From Bryobacterales bacterium (GTDB lineage: Bacteria > Acidobacteriota > Terriglobia > Bryobacterales > Bryobacteraceae), in assembly GCA_020854055.1 (NCBI GenBank), contig JADZGD010000149.1, forward strand, positions 1 to 64,000: a stretch of 64,000 nt of DNA. The letters run 5' to 3'. The notes below the pieces were generated by a model. The model was given only the letters and a program-made list of their open reading frames with translations, ran no database searches and was not told the origin of the DNA. The translations under genes and the position numbers were made by a program. This document shows positions 9,329-18,393 of this stretch, piece by piece (position 1 is the first letter of the stretch; each line of letters starts with the position of its first letter).

Positions 9329-11274
9329 TCTCCGGCATGCGGATCTCGGACGGCGTTTTGGCTTCCGCCACTGAAGCACTTCGGAAAGCGCGGAATGCAT
9401 TGCTTGCCCTTCAGCACCCCGATGGATACTGGTGTGGAGATCTCACGGCGGACTCGACGCTCGAATCCGACTATATTCTTCTTCAGCTTTGGCTGTATCC
9501 CCCTGCGAACGGTGAATGGCACCCGCCATCGCGGCCGTCGATCGAAAAAGCAGCGCAGGCGATTCTGGCGCGTCAATTACCCGATGGCGGCTTCAATATC
9601 TACCCGCAAGGCCCTTCGGAACTAAATGCCACCATCAGGGCCTACTTTTCGCTCAAACTGGCGGGCATCGATGCCGCCTCGTCCTGTATGGAGCGCGCCC
9701 GGCGGAAAATTCTCGACCTGGGGGGGTTGCAGGCCGCCAACAGCTATACCAAGGTGGGCCTTGTTCTGTTCGGCCTTTATCCGAAGGAACATGTTCCGGC
9801 GATCCCGCCGGAGATCATGCTGCTGCCCGGTAACTTCATCTACCAGATGTCGTCCTGGACGCGCGCCATTGTGATTCCGCTCTCGGTTGTCAGCGCCGGC
9901 GCTGGTATCCGTCCTGCTCCGGCGGGCTTCAACCTGGATGAATTGAGGCTGCCGGACGTGCCTTTCGGCCTCCACCGTCCGGAGCCGTTATTCTCCTGGC
10001 GTACTGCCTTTTTGATCATCGACCGGCTGCTAAAAGTCTGGCAGTGCATCGAACCCGGATTCGTGCGCCGCCGCGCGCTCCGCCGGGCGGATGCGTGGAT
10101 TCTCGATCACGCCGCCAACAGCGACGGTTTGGGAGCCATTTACCCGGCCATGCTGTACACCATCATGGCTCTGGATGTTCTCGGCTACCCGCCCGGCGAC
10201 CCCGTTCGCCAGGAGGCCCTCGATCAGTTTAATCGGCTCATGGTGGATGACGGTGAACGCTTCTTCTTTCAGCCTTGCTTCTCGCCGGTCTGGGATACCG
10301 CTATCGCCGCCTTCGGGCTGAGCACCGCCGCAAACGGCCGCGCCGCCTTGACTCGCTCCGCCGACTGGCTGCTGTCCAAGGAAGTGCGGCGCAGGGGCGA
10401 CTGGTCGGTGAAGCGTCCCAACGTCGAACCCGGCGGCTGGTACTTCGAGTTCAACAACGAGCACTATCCGGATATCGACGATACCGCCATGGTGCTACTC
10501 GCGCTGCGCCACGCTTCGGCCTCGAATCCCGAGGCCAGGGAAGCGGCCATCCGGCGAGCCATCAACTGGCTGCTCGCCATGCAATCCAAGGACGGAGGCT
10601 GGGCGGCGTTCGATGTCGATAACGACTGGTCGCTGCTGAAGTCGGTTCCCTTCGCCGATCACAACGCCATGCTCGACCCGACCTGTCCCGACATCACCGG
10701 CAGGGTGCTCGAAGCCCTTTGCGCCTTCGGCATGGATCGTGCGCACCCGGCCGTTGAACGTGGGGTCCGATATCTGGTGAATGCTCAGGAGCCCGATGGC
10801 AGCTGGCACGGGCGATGGGGTGTCAACTACATCTACGGTGCCTTTCTAGCCCTGCGCGGCCTCCGCGCCGCCGGCGAGGATAACCGCGAAGTGCATGTCC
10901 TGCGCGGCGGCGAATGGCTTCGTTCAATTCAGAACGCCGATGGCGGATGGGGCGAGTCCTGCGAAAGCTACGATCAGGGCGCCTATGTGCCCGCTCCGAG
11001 TACCCCTTCGCAGACCGCCTGGGCCATCCTGGGCCTGATCGCCAGTGGCGACCCCGACTCGATCAGCGTGCGAACGGGCCTCGAATACCTGGTGCGTACC
11101 CAGCAGGCGGACGGCGTCTGGCAGGAAGAACTGGCCACCGGCACCGGTTTCCCGGGGGTCTTTTATCTGTCCTATCATCTGTACCGGAACGCATTTCCGT
11201 TGCTGGCCTTGAGTGAGTATATTGAGATGCGCTCGAAGGAATCTTCCGAAGATCCGCTGGCCGATGCCGAGTAA
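9325..11274 (+). CDS. shc: Squalene-hopene cyclase
   Basis: This membrane-associated cyclase converts squalene to hopene/hopanol. It has 649 residues, typical length. The catalytic DxDD motif is DIDD at 383-386 (PDIDDTAMVLLAL), and QW repeats occur throughout (for example QHPDGYWCG, QLPDGGFNIY, QSKDGGWAAFD, QEPDGSWHGRWG, QNADGGWGESCESY, QQADGVWQEE). The ATG at 9325 overlaps the ispH stop by four bases, implying translational coupling; a second ATG follows four codons later (9337). Also called hpnF in hopanoid nomenclature. Confidence 0.97.
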   Translation: MISGMRISDGVLASATEALRKARNALLALQHPDGYWCGDLTADSTLESDYILLQLWLYPPANGEWHPPSRPSIEKAAQAILARQLPDGGFNIYPQGPSELNATIRAYFSLKLAGIDAASSCMERARRKILDLGGLQAANSYTKVGLVLFGLYPKEHVPAIPPEIMLLPGNFIYQMSSWTRAIVIPLSVVSAGAGIRPAPAGFNLDELRLPDVPFGLHRPEPLFSWRTAFLIIDRLLKVWQCIEPGFVRRRALRRADAWILDHAANSDGLGAIYPAMLYTIMALDVLGYPPGDPVRQEALDQFNRLMVDDGERFFFQPCFSPVWDTAIAAFGLSTAANGRAALTRSADWLLSKEVRRRGDWSVKRPNVEPGGWYFEFNNEHYPDIDDTAMVLLALRHASASNPEAREAAIRRAINWLLAMQSKDGGWAAFDVDNDWSLLKSVPFADHNAMLDPTCPDITGRVLEALCAFGMDRAHPAVERGVRYLVNAQEPDGSWHGRWGVNYIYGAFLALRGLRAAGEDNREVHVLRGGEWLRSIQNADGGWGESCESYDQGAYVPAPSTPSQTAWAILGLIASGDPDSISVRTGLEYLVRTQQADGVWQEELATGTGFPGVFYLSYHLYRNAFPLLALSEYIEMRSKESSEDPLADAE

Positions 11275-11322
11275 CCGGACGGGCAGCAGCGCGACTCCGC
11301 CGTGTCGCCGGAGGGAAACCCG

Positions 11323-12303
11323 GTGAGCCGTCCAATACTTGTCACCGGCGCTTCGGGGTTTCTTGGCTGGCACGTCGCCCGGAGCCTTCTGGAAAACGGC
11401 TGGCCGGTTCGCGCGCTGGTGCGGCCAACCAGTTCGATCCGTGAACTGGAAGTCGAACGTGCCACCGGAGACCTGCGGGATCCCGATTCACTGCGCCGGG
11501 CCGTGAACGGCTGCAAGGTGGTCTTCCACGTGGCGGCTGATTACCGCCTCTGGGCTCGCAACCCGGACGAACTTTACCGGTCCAACGTCGATGGAACCCG
11601 CAACCTGCTCGAATGCGCCCGGCAGGCAGGTGTCGAACGAGTGGTGTACACCAGCACGGTTGGGTGTATCGGCGTTCCCGCTGGCGCGCCCGGCGATGAA
11701 AAACAACCGGTGACGCTGGAGCAGATGACCGGCGCTTACAAGCGCTCCAAGTTCCTGGCCGAAAGGGTAGCCATCGAAGCGGCCGCCTCCGGGCTTCCCG
11801 TGGTGATCGTGAATCCTACGGCGCCGATCGGGGATCATGACTTCAAGCCGACTCCGACGGGCAAAATTATCCTCGATTTTCTGGCCGGGAAAATGCCGGC
11901 CTTCATTGATACCGGACTCAATCTGGTGGACGTTCGCGACACCGCCGACGGTCACCTTCTGGCGCTGGAGCGGGGTAAAGCCGGGGAACGTTACATTCTT
12001 GGCTGCGAGAATCTCACCCTGGCCGAAATCCTGCGGCGTCTGGCAGCGATTGCCGGCAGACCGGCCCCAACCGCCCGCATTCCCTACGCGGTTGCCTATG
12101 GATTCGGCCTGCTCAGCACCGGTTGGGCATCCATCACCGGACGGGAACCTCGTGCTCCCATCGATGCCGTCCGCATGGCCCGGAAGAAGATGTTTGTCAC
12201 CCACCGGAAGGCGGAGACTGAGTTGGGTTTTCATCCCGGCCCGGTGGATCGCGCTTTGGAGCGGGCCGTCCAGTGGTTCCGGACGAATGGATACTGCGCA
12301 TGA
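11323..12303 (+). CDS. hpnA: Hopanoid-associated NAD(P)-dependent sugar epimerase/reductase HpnA
   Basis: This extended short-chain dehydrogenase has 326 residues. The start is GTG 11323, which has GGAGG eight bases upstream; the GTG at 11302 lacks a site. Rossmann motif VTGASGFLG spans 7-15, and the catalytic Tyr-x3-Lys is Y139/K143 (YKRSK). HpnA occurs in hopanoid clusters as a sugar epimerase-like protein whose exact reaction is not settled. It lies 48 bases after shc and overlaps hpnG by ATGA. Confidence 0.88.
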   Translation: MSRPILVTGASGFLGWHVARSLLENGWPVRALVRPTSSIRELEVERATGDLRDPDSLRRAVNGCKVVFHVAADYRLWARNPDELYRSNVDGTRNLLECARQAGVERVVYTSTVGCIGVPAGAPGDEKQPVTLEQMTGAYKRSKFLAERVAIEAAASGLPVVIVNPTAPIGDHDFKPTPTGKIILDFLAGKMPAFIDTGLNLVDVRDTADGHLLALERGKAGERYILGCENLTLAEILRRLAAIAGRPAPTARIPYAVAYGFGLLSTGWASITGREPRAPIDAVRMARKKMFVTHRKAETELGFHPGPVDRALERAVQWFRTNGYCA

Positions 12304-13001
12304 AGCGAGTCATAATGGTGGCGTCGGAAGGCCGTGAGTTCGCCGGATTACTGGCGCGGGCGCGGAACGTCCGAAAATTGGACTTATTAGTCCAATTTTC
12401 GTATCTGGTTGAGTTGGATGGGCAGCAGTGGGTGCTGGTAGCTGATGGACCGGGGCCGCGACTCGCTCGCAGGGCAGTGGAGACAGCGTCGATGAAGGGG
12501 GAACCGGCAGTGGTGGTCAGCATGGGATATTGCGGCGCGCTCGATCCGGAACTGCCTCTGTATGCAATTGTTTCCGCGTCGAATATCGAGGACGGTGGCC
12601 GGTGTTGGCCGTGTCTCACACCGCCGGTAGCCCGAAACGGGTTTGTATCCGGTACGATAGTGTCTTTGGACCGTGTAATCGGGACACCCTCGGCAAAGGT
12701 GTGCCTGCGGACGAATCGCCAGTCTGCCGTCGAGATGGAAGCGGCAGGGCTCGGCGAGTGGTCTGCCGCGCACGGTGTGCCGTTTTACTGTGTGCGAGTG
12801 GTGACCGATCGGGCTGATGAGGGTTTTTCCTTGGATTTCAACCGGCTGCGTGATAGGGAAGGCCGGTTCAGCCGCGTGAGGATTGCAGCGATGGCCGCGC
12901 GAAACCCGGTGAAGTACGTACCGGATCTGATTCGCCTGAACCGGCGATGCCGGGTAGCGGCCGGCTTGTTGGGGGATTTTCTTGCAGATTGCCGATTCTG
13001 A
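12300..13001 (+). CDS. hpnG: Hopanoid-associated nucleoside phosphorylase HpnG (adenosylhopane nucleosidase)
   Basis: This 233-residue phosphorylase-like protein starts at an ATG overlapping the hpnA stop. Features of the nucleoside phosphorylase fold are visible: VVSMGYCGALDP, SAVEMEAAGLGEW and CVRVVTDRADEGF. HpnG removes adenine from adenosylhopane to give ribosylhopane on the route to bacteriohopanetetrol. The partner that makes adenosylhopane (HpnH) is not in the window. The N-terminal third diverges from HpnG proteins I know, and an unusually AT-rich perfect hairpin lies within codons 25-34 (separate entry). Confidence 0.82.
   Translation: MKRVIMVASEGREFAGLLARARNVRKLDLLVQFSYLVELDGQQWVLVADGPGPRLARRAVETASMKGEPAVVVSMGYCGALDPELPLYAIVSASNIEDGGRCWPCLTPPVARNGFVSGTIVSLDRVIGTPSAKVCLRTNRQSAVEMEAAGLGEWSAAHGVPFYCVRVVTDRADEGFSLDFNRLRDREGRFSRVRIAAMAARNPVKYVPDLIRLNRRCRVAAGLLGDFLADCRF
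12373..12400. repeat. Perfect 12-bp inverted repeat inside hpnG
   Basis: The arms GAAAATTGGACT (12373-12384) and AGTCCAATTTTC (12389-12400) pair perfectly around the loop TATT. The element is far richer in A/T than the surrounding coding sequence and lies near the 5' end of hpnG, where an RNA hairpin could affect translation or be a binding site. It may also be the scar of a small insertion. Confidence 0.75.
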
Positions 13002-14076
13002 AATTTCGCCTCCCGGAATCATGCGGGCCGCGGTGTACCGCGGAGGCGGAAGTGTGGTTGTGGAGTCCGTGCCGGTTCCCGAGATCGGCCCCGGAGAGTT
13101 GCTGGTTCGGGTGGAGACCTGCGGCATCTGTCACACCGATCTGAAAAAAATCGAATACGACCTGTTGACGCCGCCTCGGATTTACGGTCACGAAACAGCC
13201 GGTGTGGTGGTGGCTAAGGGGAGCGGCGTCACCCGGTTCGAGATCGGCGACCGGGTGGTTGTTTTTCATCACATTCCCTGTTCGAACTGCTTCTATTGCG
13301 CGCGCAAGCTGTACGCGCAGTGTGCTCAATATAAACGGGTTGGGGTAACGGCGGGATTCGAACCCGCCGGCGGCGGCTTTGCCCAATACGTCCGGGTAAT
13401 GAACTGGATCGTACAACGGGGCGTAGAGAAGATTCCCAACGGCGTCAGTTTCGAGCAGGCGGCGCTTACCGAACCACTTCATACCGTACATAAAGCCGTT
13501 GTTCAGGCTGATCCGCAACCGGAGGAAACGGTGGTCGTCCTCGGGCAGGGGCCAATCGGGCTGATGTTTACCATGCTGGTGGCCCGGGCCGGTTGCCGCG
13601 TGCTCGCCACCGACACGATCGAGTTCCGCCGCAAGTTATCGGCTGAAGTGGGAGCCGATGCGGTGCTTAATCCGCTGGAGGACGACGTTGTGGCGAAATC
13701 GTTTGCCCTCAGCGGCGGACGCGGAGCCGACCTGGTTATCGTCGCCGCTTCGGCGCCCGGGATCGTAGAGCAGGGAATTCGCAGTTCGCGCCCGGGCAGC
13801 CGCATTCTCTTGTTTGCGCAGACTTCAGACCGTGAAACGGTCGAAGTCCCGGGAGCCGCCATCTGCAAGGAGGAGCGCACACTGTTCGGTTGTTACAGCG
13901 CGTCGGTGGATCTTCAGAAGGCGTCCGCGAACCTGGTCTTTAGCAGAGAGGTGCCGGTGGAAAAACTGGTGTCCCATCGTGTTCCTCTGGATGAGATCGG
14001 CCAGGGGATTCGCCTGGCGTTACGCCCCAATGGGCAATCATTGAAAATTGTTGTTCAGCCACAGAGGTGGTCATAG
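12982..14076 (+). CDS. Zinc-dependent alcohol dehydrogenase family protein (MDR), first of two
   Basis: This 364-residue member of the medium-chain dehydrogenase/reductase superfamily has catalytic zinc ligands C47 (TCGICHTD) and H70/E71 (GHETAG), structural zinc cysteines C100, C103, C106 and C114, and the cofactor loop GQGPIG. The start is set at TTG 12982, with GGGGGA five bases upstream, overlapping hpnG by 20 bases; ATG 13021 is the alternative, with no ribosome binding site. Substrate unknown. Its place between hpnG and hpnC in a coupled operon suggests an oxidation or reduction of a hopanoid side chain, for example of ribosylhopane, but this is inference. Confidence 0.85.
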   Translation: MQIADSEISPPGIMRAAVYRGGGSVVVESVPVPEIGPGELLVRVETCGICHTDLKKIEYDLLTPPRIYGHETAGVVVAKGSGVTRFEIGDRVVVFHHIPCSNCFYCARKLYAQCAQYKRVGVTAGFEPAGGGFAQYVRVMNWIVQRGVEKIPNGVSFEQAALTEPLHTVHKAVVQADPQPEETVVVLGQGPIGLMFTMLVARAGCRVLATDTIEFRRKLSAEVGADAVLNPLEDDVVAKSFALSGGRGADLVIVAASAPGIVEQGIRSSRPGSRILLFAQTSDRETVEVPGAAICKEERTLFGCYSASVDLQKASANLVFSREVPVEKLVSHRVPLDEIGQGIRLALRPNGQSLKIVVQPQRWS

Positions 14077-15116
14077 TGAATACGCAGATGATGGCTGCTG
14101 TTCTTTATGGTAAAGAACATCTTCAAGTAGAGCCGGTGGCTATTCCGGAAATTGGCGAGGGCGACGTTCTTGTTCGGGTTCGCGCGGCTTTGACATGCGG
14201 GACAGATGTGAAGGTGTTCCGCCGCGGCTATCACGCTCGAATGATTGTGCCTCCCGCCTTGTTCGGTCACGAGTTGGCCGGGGACGTGGTTCGGGTGGGA
14301 GCTCAGGTTGAACCGTTCAAAGAAGGCGACCGCGTGGTTGCCGCTAACTCCGCTCCGTGCCGTGAATGTTTCTACTGCCGGCGGGGCGCCGAAAACCTGT
14401 GTGAGGATCTGCTGTTCAACAACGGGGCCTACGCCGAGTTTATTCGTATCCCGTCGCGCATTGTGGAACGCAACCTCTACCATCTTCCCGATCATGTTCC
14501 CTATCAGGATGCGGCGCTGGCCGAACCTCTGGCCTGCGTGATGCGTGGTCTGGAGGAAACCGGTCTGCGGCCGGGCGATACCGTCGCCGTGCTCGGCCTG
14601 GGACCCATCGGCCTGATGTTCGTTCGTTTGGCCAAGGTTTTCGGCGCGAGTGTGGTTGCCGTTGGACGCCGGAAGACCCAGTTGGATCGCGCCGCTCTGA
14701 TGGGCGCCGAACACCTGGTGGAAGCGAGTCACGGCGTCGATGTGATACAGGAAGTCCGTAACCTTACCGGAAACCGCGGCGCCGACGTAGCGATTGAGGC
14801 CGTCGGCAAGCCCGAAACCTGGCAGGATGCGGTACGGATGGTGCGCCGCGGAGGAACCGTGAATTTCTTCGGCGGTTGTCCCAGCGAGAGCAGGGTAGCT
14901 CTGGACACCCAGCTGCTGCACTACTCGGAGATCACCTGTAAGGCGAGTTTTCATCACACTCCGCTGCACATGCGCAAGGCGCTCGATTCGATTTGCCGCG
15001 GAGACGTCACGGCGGCCGATTTCGTCAACCGCGAAGAGCCGCTGTCGAATCTGCTCGAGGTGATGCGGCACCTGATGAGCCACAACGGCCATCTGAAGAC
15101 CGCCATTATTCCCTGA
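14076..15116 (+). CDS. Zinc-dependent alcohol dehydrogenase family protein (MDR), second of two
   Basis: This 346-residue MDR enzyme is a divergent paralogue of its upstream neighbour. Start GTG 14076 shares bases with the previous stop (TAGTG) and has AGAGG about eight bases upstream. Catalytic zinc ligands are C41 (TCGTDVK) and H65/E66 (GHELAG); structural cysteines are C95, C98, C101 and C109; the cofactor loop is GLGPIG. The sequence resembles the threonine/sorbitol dehydrogenase branch. With its neighbour it probably acts on a hopanoid or isoprenoid alcohol or aldehyde (inference from the operon). Confidence 0.85.
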   Translation: MNTQMMAAVLYGKEHLQVEPVAIPEIGEGDVLVRVRAALTCGTDVKVFRRGYHARMIVPPALFGHELAGDVVRVGAQVEPFKEGDRVVAANSAPCRECFYCRRGAENLCEDLLFNNGAYAEFIRIPSRIVERNLYHLPDHVPYQDAALAEPLACVMRGLEETGLRPGDTVAVLGLGPIGLMFVRLAKVFGASVVAVGRRKTQLDRAALMGAEHLVEASHGVDVIQEVRNLTGNRGADVAIEAVGKPETWQDAVRMVRRGGTVNFFGGCPSESRVALDTQLLHYSEITCKASFHHTPLHMRKALDSICRGDVTAADFVNREEPLSNLLEVMRHLMSHNGHLKTAIIP

Positions 15117-15135
15117 AGCTGTTGAGCCTGATGCC

Positions 15136-16074
15136 TTGAGCCGAGAATTCCTCCTGCCGCGTGATTTCGTGCGTTCGCCAGTGGAGATGGAGCGCGTCTA
15201 CTCGCGCCCGGAGGCACTCCAATACACACGGTGGCTGGCCACCAGCCACTACGAAAATTTCCACGTGGTGAGTTTCCTGTTGCCCAAGCATCTGCACCAG
15301 GATTTCTACAACGTGTATTCATTCTGCCGCTGGGCCGACGACCTTGGCGACGAGATCGGCGATCGGGACGAGAGCCTTCGCCTGCTCGACTGGTGGCGCC
15401 GCGAGCTGCAGGCGATGGATCGGGGCGAGGCGGCTCACCCGGTGTTTGTGGCGCTGGCGGAAACCGTGAGCAGGCACGCGCTGCCGCTGTCCCTGTTTGC
15501 GGATCTGATCCATGCATTCGAGCAGGACCAAACGGTCTCCACCTACGCCACCTACACTGAACTCTACGACTACTGCCGCTACTCGGCGAATCCTGTCGGC
15601 CGGTTGGTGCTGATGTTGTGTGGCTACTCCGACCAACGCCGGTTTGAGTTGTCGGATGCCACATGCACGGCGCTTCAGTTGGCCAATTTCTGGCAGGATG
15701 TAACGGTTGATCTGGAGAAGGACCGCATTTACATTCCGCTGGAAGTGCTGAAACGCCATCATTGCACCGTAGAAGACTTGCGGGCGCGCCGCTTCAACCC
15801 GCAATTTCGCGAAGTGATGGTGGAGGTTTGCCAGGCGGCCCGCTCGCTCTTCGTGGAGGGCCTCCCGCTGGTGAACATGGTGGATCGCCGTCTGGCGCTC
15901 GACCTGGACCTGTTCAGCCGGGGCGGATTGAAGGTGCTCGACAAGATCGCCCGGCGGGATTATAACGTGCTGTCGGCGCGGCCCGCCATTTCGAAGACGG
16001 AACGCCTGGGATTGCTGCTGTCCAGCCTGGCCCGCACGGCATTTCGTTTGCGAACTCCGGCGAAGGTGGCGTAA
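15136..16074 (+). CDS. hpnC: Hydroxysqualene synthase HpnC
   Basis: HpnC belongs to the squalene/phytoene synthase family; it turns presqualene diphosphate into hydroxysqualene. The two aspartate-rich motifs that bind diphosphate through magnesium are RWADDLGDE (D68-D72) and QDVTVDLEKDR (D188-D192). Length is 312 residues from TTG 15136; GTG 15166, GTG 15181 or ATG 15187 are possible, and the family core starts near YTRWLATSHYENF. It follows MDR2 by 19 bases and overlaps hpnD by one base. Confidence 0.92.
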   Translation: MSREFLLPRDFVRSPVEMERVYSRPEALQYTRWLATSHYENFHVVSFLLPKHLHQDFYNVYSFCRWADDLGDEIGDRDESLRLLDWWRRELQAMDRGEAAHPVFVALAETVSRHALPLSLFADLIHAFEQDQTVSTYATYTELYDYCRYSANPVGRLVLMLCGYSDQRRFELSDATCTALQLANFWQDVTVDLEKDRIYIPLEVLKRHHCTVEDLRARRFNPQFREVMVEVCQAARSLFVEGLPLVNMVDRRLALDLDLFSRGGLKVLDKIARRDYNVLSARPAISKTERLGLLLSSLARTAFRLRTPAKVA

Positions 16075-16922
16075 TGGACTCCACACTCGCCGCCTCCTAC
16101 GCCTACTGCCGCCAGGTTGCCCGCCGGCGCGCGCGCAATTTCTATTACTCGTTCCTGCTGTTGCCCCGGGCCAAGCGCCAGGCCATGTGCGCTGTCTATG
16201 CGTTCATGCGCTATTGCGACGATTTGAGCGACGAACCCGATGCCGGCGGCGTTGCCGCCATGCGCCGGAAGATCGCGCGCTGGCGCGGCGAACTGGAAGA
16301 TGCGCTCGATGGCCGCTTTGGCCCCAACCCGGCCTGGCCCGCCGTCCATGACACGGTCCGGCGCTTCTCGATTCCCCACGCGTATTTCTACGAGATGATC
16401 GACGGCGTCAGTTCCGATCTGGAGCCGCGCGCCTTGGCCACGTTTGATGAACTCTACCGCTACTGCTACCAGGTAGCCTCGGTGGTGGGGCTCAGCATCG
16501 TTCACATCTTCGGTTTCGACAGCGGGAATGAAAAAGAGGTTCGGCGCTTGGCCGAGCGATGCGGCATTGCGTTTCAGTTGACCAATATCCTCCGTGATGT
16601 CAAGGAAGACCTCTCGCTCGGACGTGTTTATTTGCCCCGCGAGGACCTCGATCGTTTCGGTGTCGATCCCTCGGCGCTCCGTTTGAACCGGCAGTTTGTC
16701 GATTTGATGCGGTTTGAGGTCGAGCGCGCCAGGCAGTACTATCGGGAGTCGGCGCCGCTGGTCGAGTTGGTCGATTCGTCCGGCCGTGCATCGCTTCGCG
16801 CGCTGATCGGAATCTACAGCAATCTGCTCGATCGCATTGAACTTGCGGGCTACGACGTACTCAATGGCCGTATTCGCTTGAGTGCTGGAAAAAAACTCTG
16901 GATCGCTTTGCGTTCTCTTTGA
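16074..16922 (+). CDS. hpnD: Presqualene diphosphate synthase HpnD
   Basis: HpnD condenses two farnesyl diphosphates into presqualene diphosphate, the first committed step of the HpnCDE route to squalene. The 282 residues carry YCDDLSDE (D49-D53) and NILRDVKEDLSLGRVYLP (D175-D179). The ATG shares a base with the hpnC stop. It is the last gene of the operon. The third enzyme, the flavin-dependent HpnE that reduces hydroxysqualene to squalene, is not nearby. Confidence 0.94.
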   Translation: MDSTLAASYAYCRQVARRRARNFYYSFLLLPRAKRQAMCAVYAFMRYCDDLSDEPDAGGVAAMRRKIARWRGELEDALDGRFGPNPAWPAVHDTVRRFSIPHAYFYEMIDGVSSDLEPRALATFDELYRYCYQVASVVGLSIVHIFGFDSGNEKEVRRLAERCGIAFQLTNILRDVKEDLSLGRVYLPREDLDRFGVDPSALRLNRQFVDLMRFEVERARQYYRESAPLVELVDSSGRASLRALIGIYSNLLDRIELAGYDVLNGRIRLSAGKKLWIALRSL

Positions 16923-17112
16923 AGCAGGGCGCTCGGGCGTCGCAGTGCGCCGGCGTGTGATCTTCGGAGCGAGCTGGCCGATCGCCTCCCGGCAAAGCCG
17001 ACGCAGGGATGTCCACCGTTCGAGCCCAGGGTTGCGCGATCTGACAGCGATTCCACCGAACGATCCAACGCCTTGGACGATGGTGTAACGTTTACCAATG
17101 GAGGCTCTTGCT

Positions 17113-18393
17113 GTGAATCGACTTCGCATTGGCTGTCTGATGCTGGCGGTCTCTCTTCTCGCCCGGGCCGATTTTCGCGCCGGCGCCGCAAAAGTGGATG
17201 TAACCCCGAACGGTTCCAAGTGGCTGCTCGGATACGGTGCGCGCCAGTCAACCTCCGTGCTCGACCGCATCTACCACCGCATTCTGATGATGGATGATGG
17301 CAAGACGCAGTTCGTACTGGCCACATCCGATATCTGCCTGGCATCTCCGGCCGAGTACGACCGCGTGGCGGCGAAGGTGAAGAGCCGCTTCGGCCTGGAA
17401 CCGGCGCAATTCTGGTGGAGTTTCACGCACACCCATTCAGCGCCGGAGCTTGGGCCGGCCGGTCTTCCAGCGGTATTCCTGGGCGATCGTTACAAGCACG
17501 ATGTGGACACCGCCTACACCGAAGAGGTGGAACAGAAGTTGCTCAATGGAATAGCCGAGGCCCGCGCCGCGCTGCGGCCTGTGCGGATCGGTATCGGCCG
17601 AGCGGTCTCGTTTGCCAACATCAATCGCCGGGCGCGCGATCTTGACGGGCAGACGTCGCTTGGGATGAATCCCGATGGCCCGGTGGACCGCCGCGTGTCG
17701 GTGCTGCGTTTCGACGGCGCCGATGGAGCGCCAGTCGCCCTGGTAGCGAATTACCCGATTCACGGGACGGTGATGGGCTCTCAGAATCTTGCCATCAGCG
17801 GGGACGCGCCTGGGCTGGCGGCTGCTTATGCCGAACAGAAATTGGGAGCTACCACACTGTTCGTGAACGGAGCCGCGGGCGACGTCGCTCCCATTTACAG
17901 CGTCTATCCAAACGCCCGTGCCGGCCATCTCAGCCAGTTCCGAGTCCTGCTTGGCAACCGGATTGTGGAGGCTGCCTCGAGCGTGTCGCCGGTTGGCGAT
18001 AATCCGGATCTTCAGCCGTCCGCGATCACCGTCCAGACGCCCCGCAAAGACGGTATCGGCTGGCCCGACGAGCTAAGCGCCTATCTGAAACAGACCGGAA
18101 ACGGCCGCCCGCTGATCCAATTGCCGGTCCGGGCGCTGCGCATCGGCCGCGACACCGTGATCTGGAGCGCGCCGATCGAGTTGTTCTGCGAGGTGGCGAT
18201 GGGCATTCGTGAGCGTTCCCCGTTCGCCAACACTCTGTACTTCGGCTATACCAACGGCTGGCTCGGCTACATGCCGACGGAAAAGGAATGGCCCTACGGC
18301 GGCTATGAGCCTTCGGTGTCGCCCTACACGCCGCGCGCCGAACATGACCTCGCCGCCGCCGTGCTGGAACAGTTGAATCGCCTGCGCCCTTAG
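17113..18393 (+). CDS. Neutral/alkaline ceramidase-like exported hydrolase
   Basis: This 426-residue protein starts at GTG 17113, because GGAGG (17100-17104) lies eight bases upstream; the in-frame ATG at 17098 has no site and would place the site inside the coding sequence. A signal peptide (RIGCLMLAVSLLARA) precedes DFRAGAAKVDVTP, the typical start of the neutral ceramidase N-terminal domain. The likely metal-site segments are SFTHTHSAPE (H106, H108), NYPIHGTVMG and NGAAGDVAP. Known relatives hydrolyse ceramides, but short acidobacterial proteins lack the C-terminal immunoglobulin-like domain and their substrates are unknown. It converges on, and overlaps by four bases, the Ldh gene. Confidence 0.82.
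   Translation: MNRLRIGCLMLAVSLLARADFRAGAAKVDVTPNGSKWLLGYGARQSTSVLDRIYHRILMMDDGKTQFVLATSDICLASPAEYDRVAAKVKSRFGLEPAQFWWSFTHTHSAPELGPAGLPAVFLGDRYKHDVDTAYTEEVEQKLLNGIAEARAALRPVRIGIGRAVSFANINRRARDLDGQTSLGMNPDGPVDRRVSVLRFDGADGAPVALVANYPIHGTVMGSQNLAISGDAPGLAAAYAEQKLGATTLFVNGAAGDVAPIYSVYPNARAGHLSQFRVLLGNRIVEAASSVSPVGDNPDLQPSAITVQTPRKDGIGWPDELSAYLKQTGNGRPLIQLPVRALRIGRDTVIWSAPIELFCEVAMGIRERSPFANTLYFGYTNGWLGYMPTEKEWPYGGYEPSVSPYTPRAEHDLAAAVLEQLNRLRP

Noticed and set aside
15960-17270. Long minus-strand open frame (436 codons) opposite hpnD and the ceramidase start
   Set aside because: It is a shadow of hpnD in GC-rich sequence; the product has no recognisable domain and the plus-strand genes are certain. 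The same holds for long antisense frames opposite the M13 peptidase, hpnA and the second MDR.
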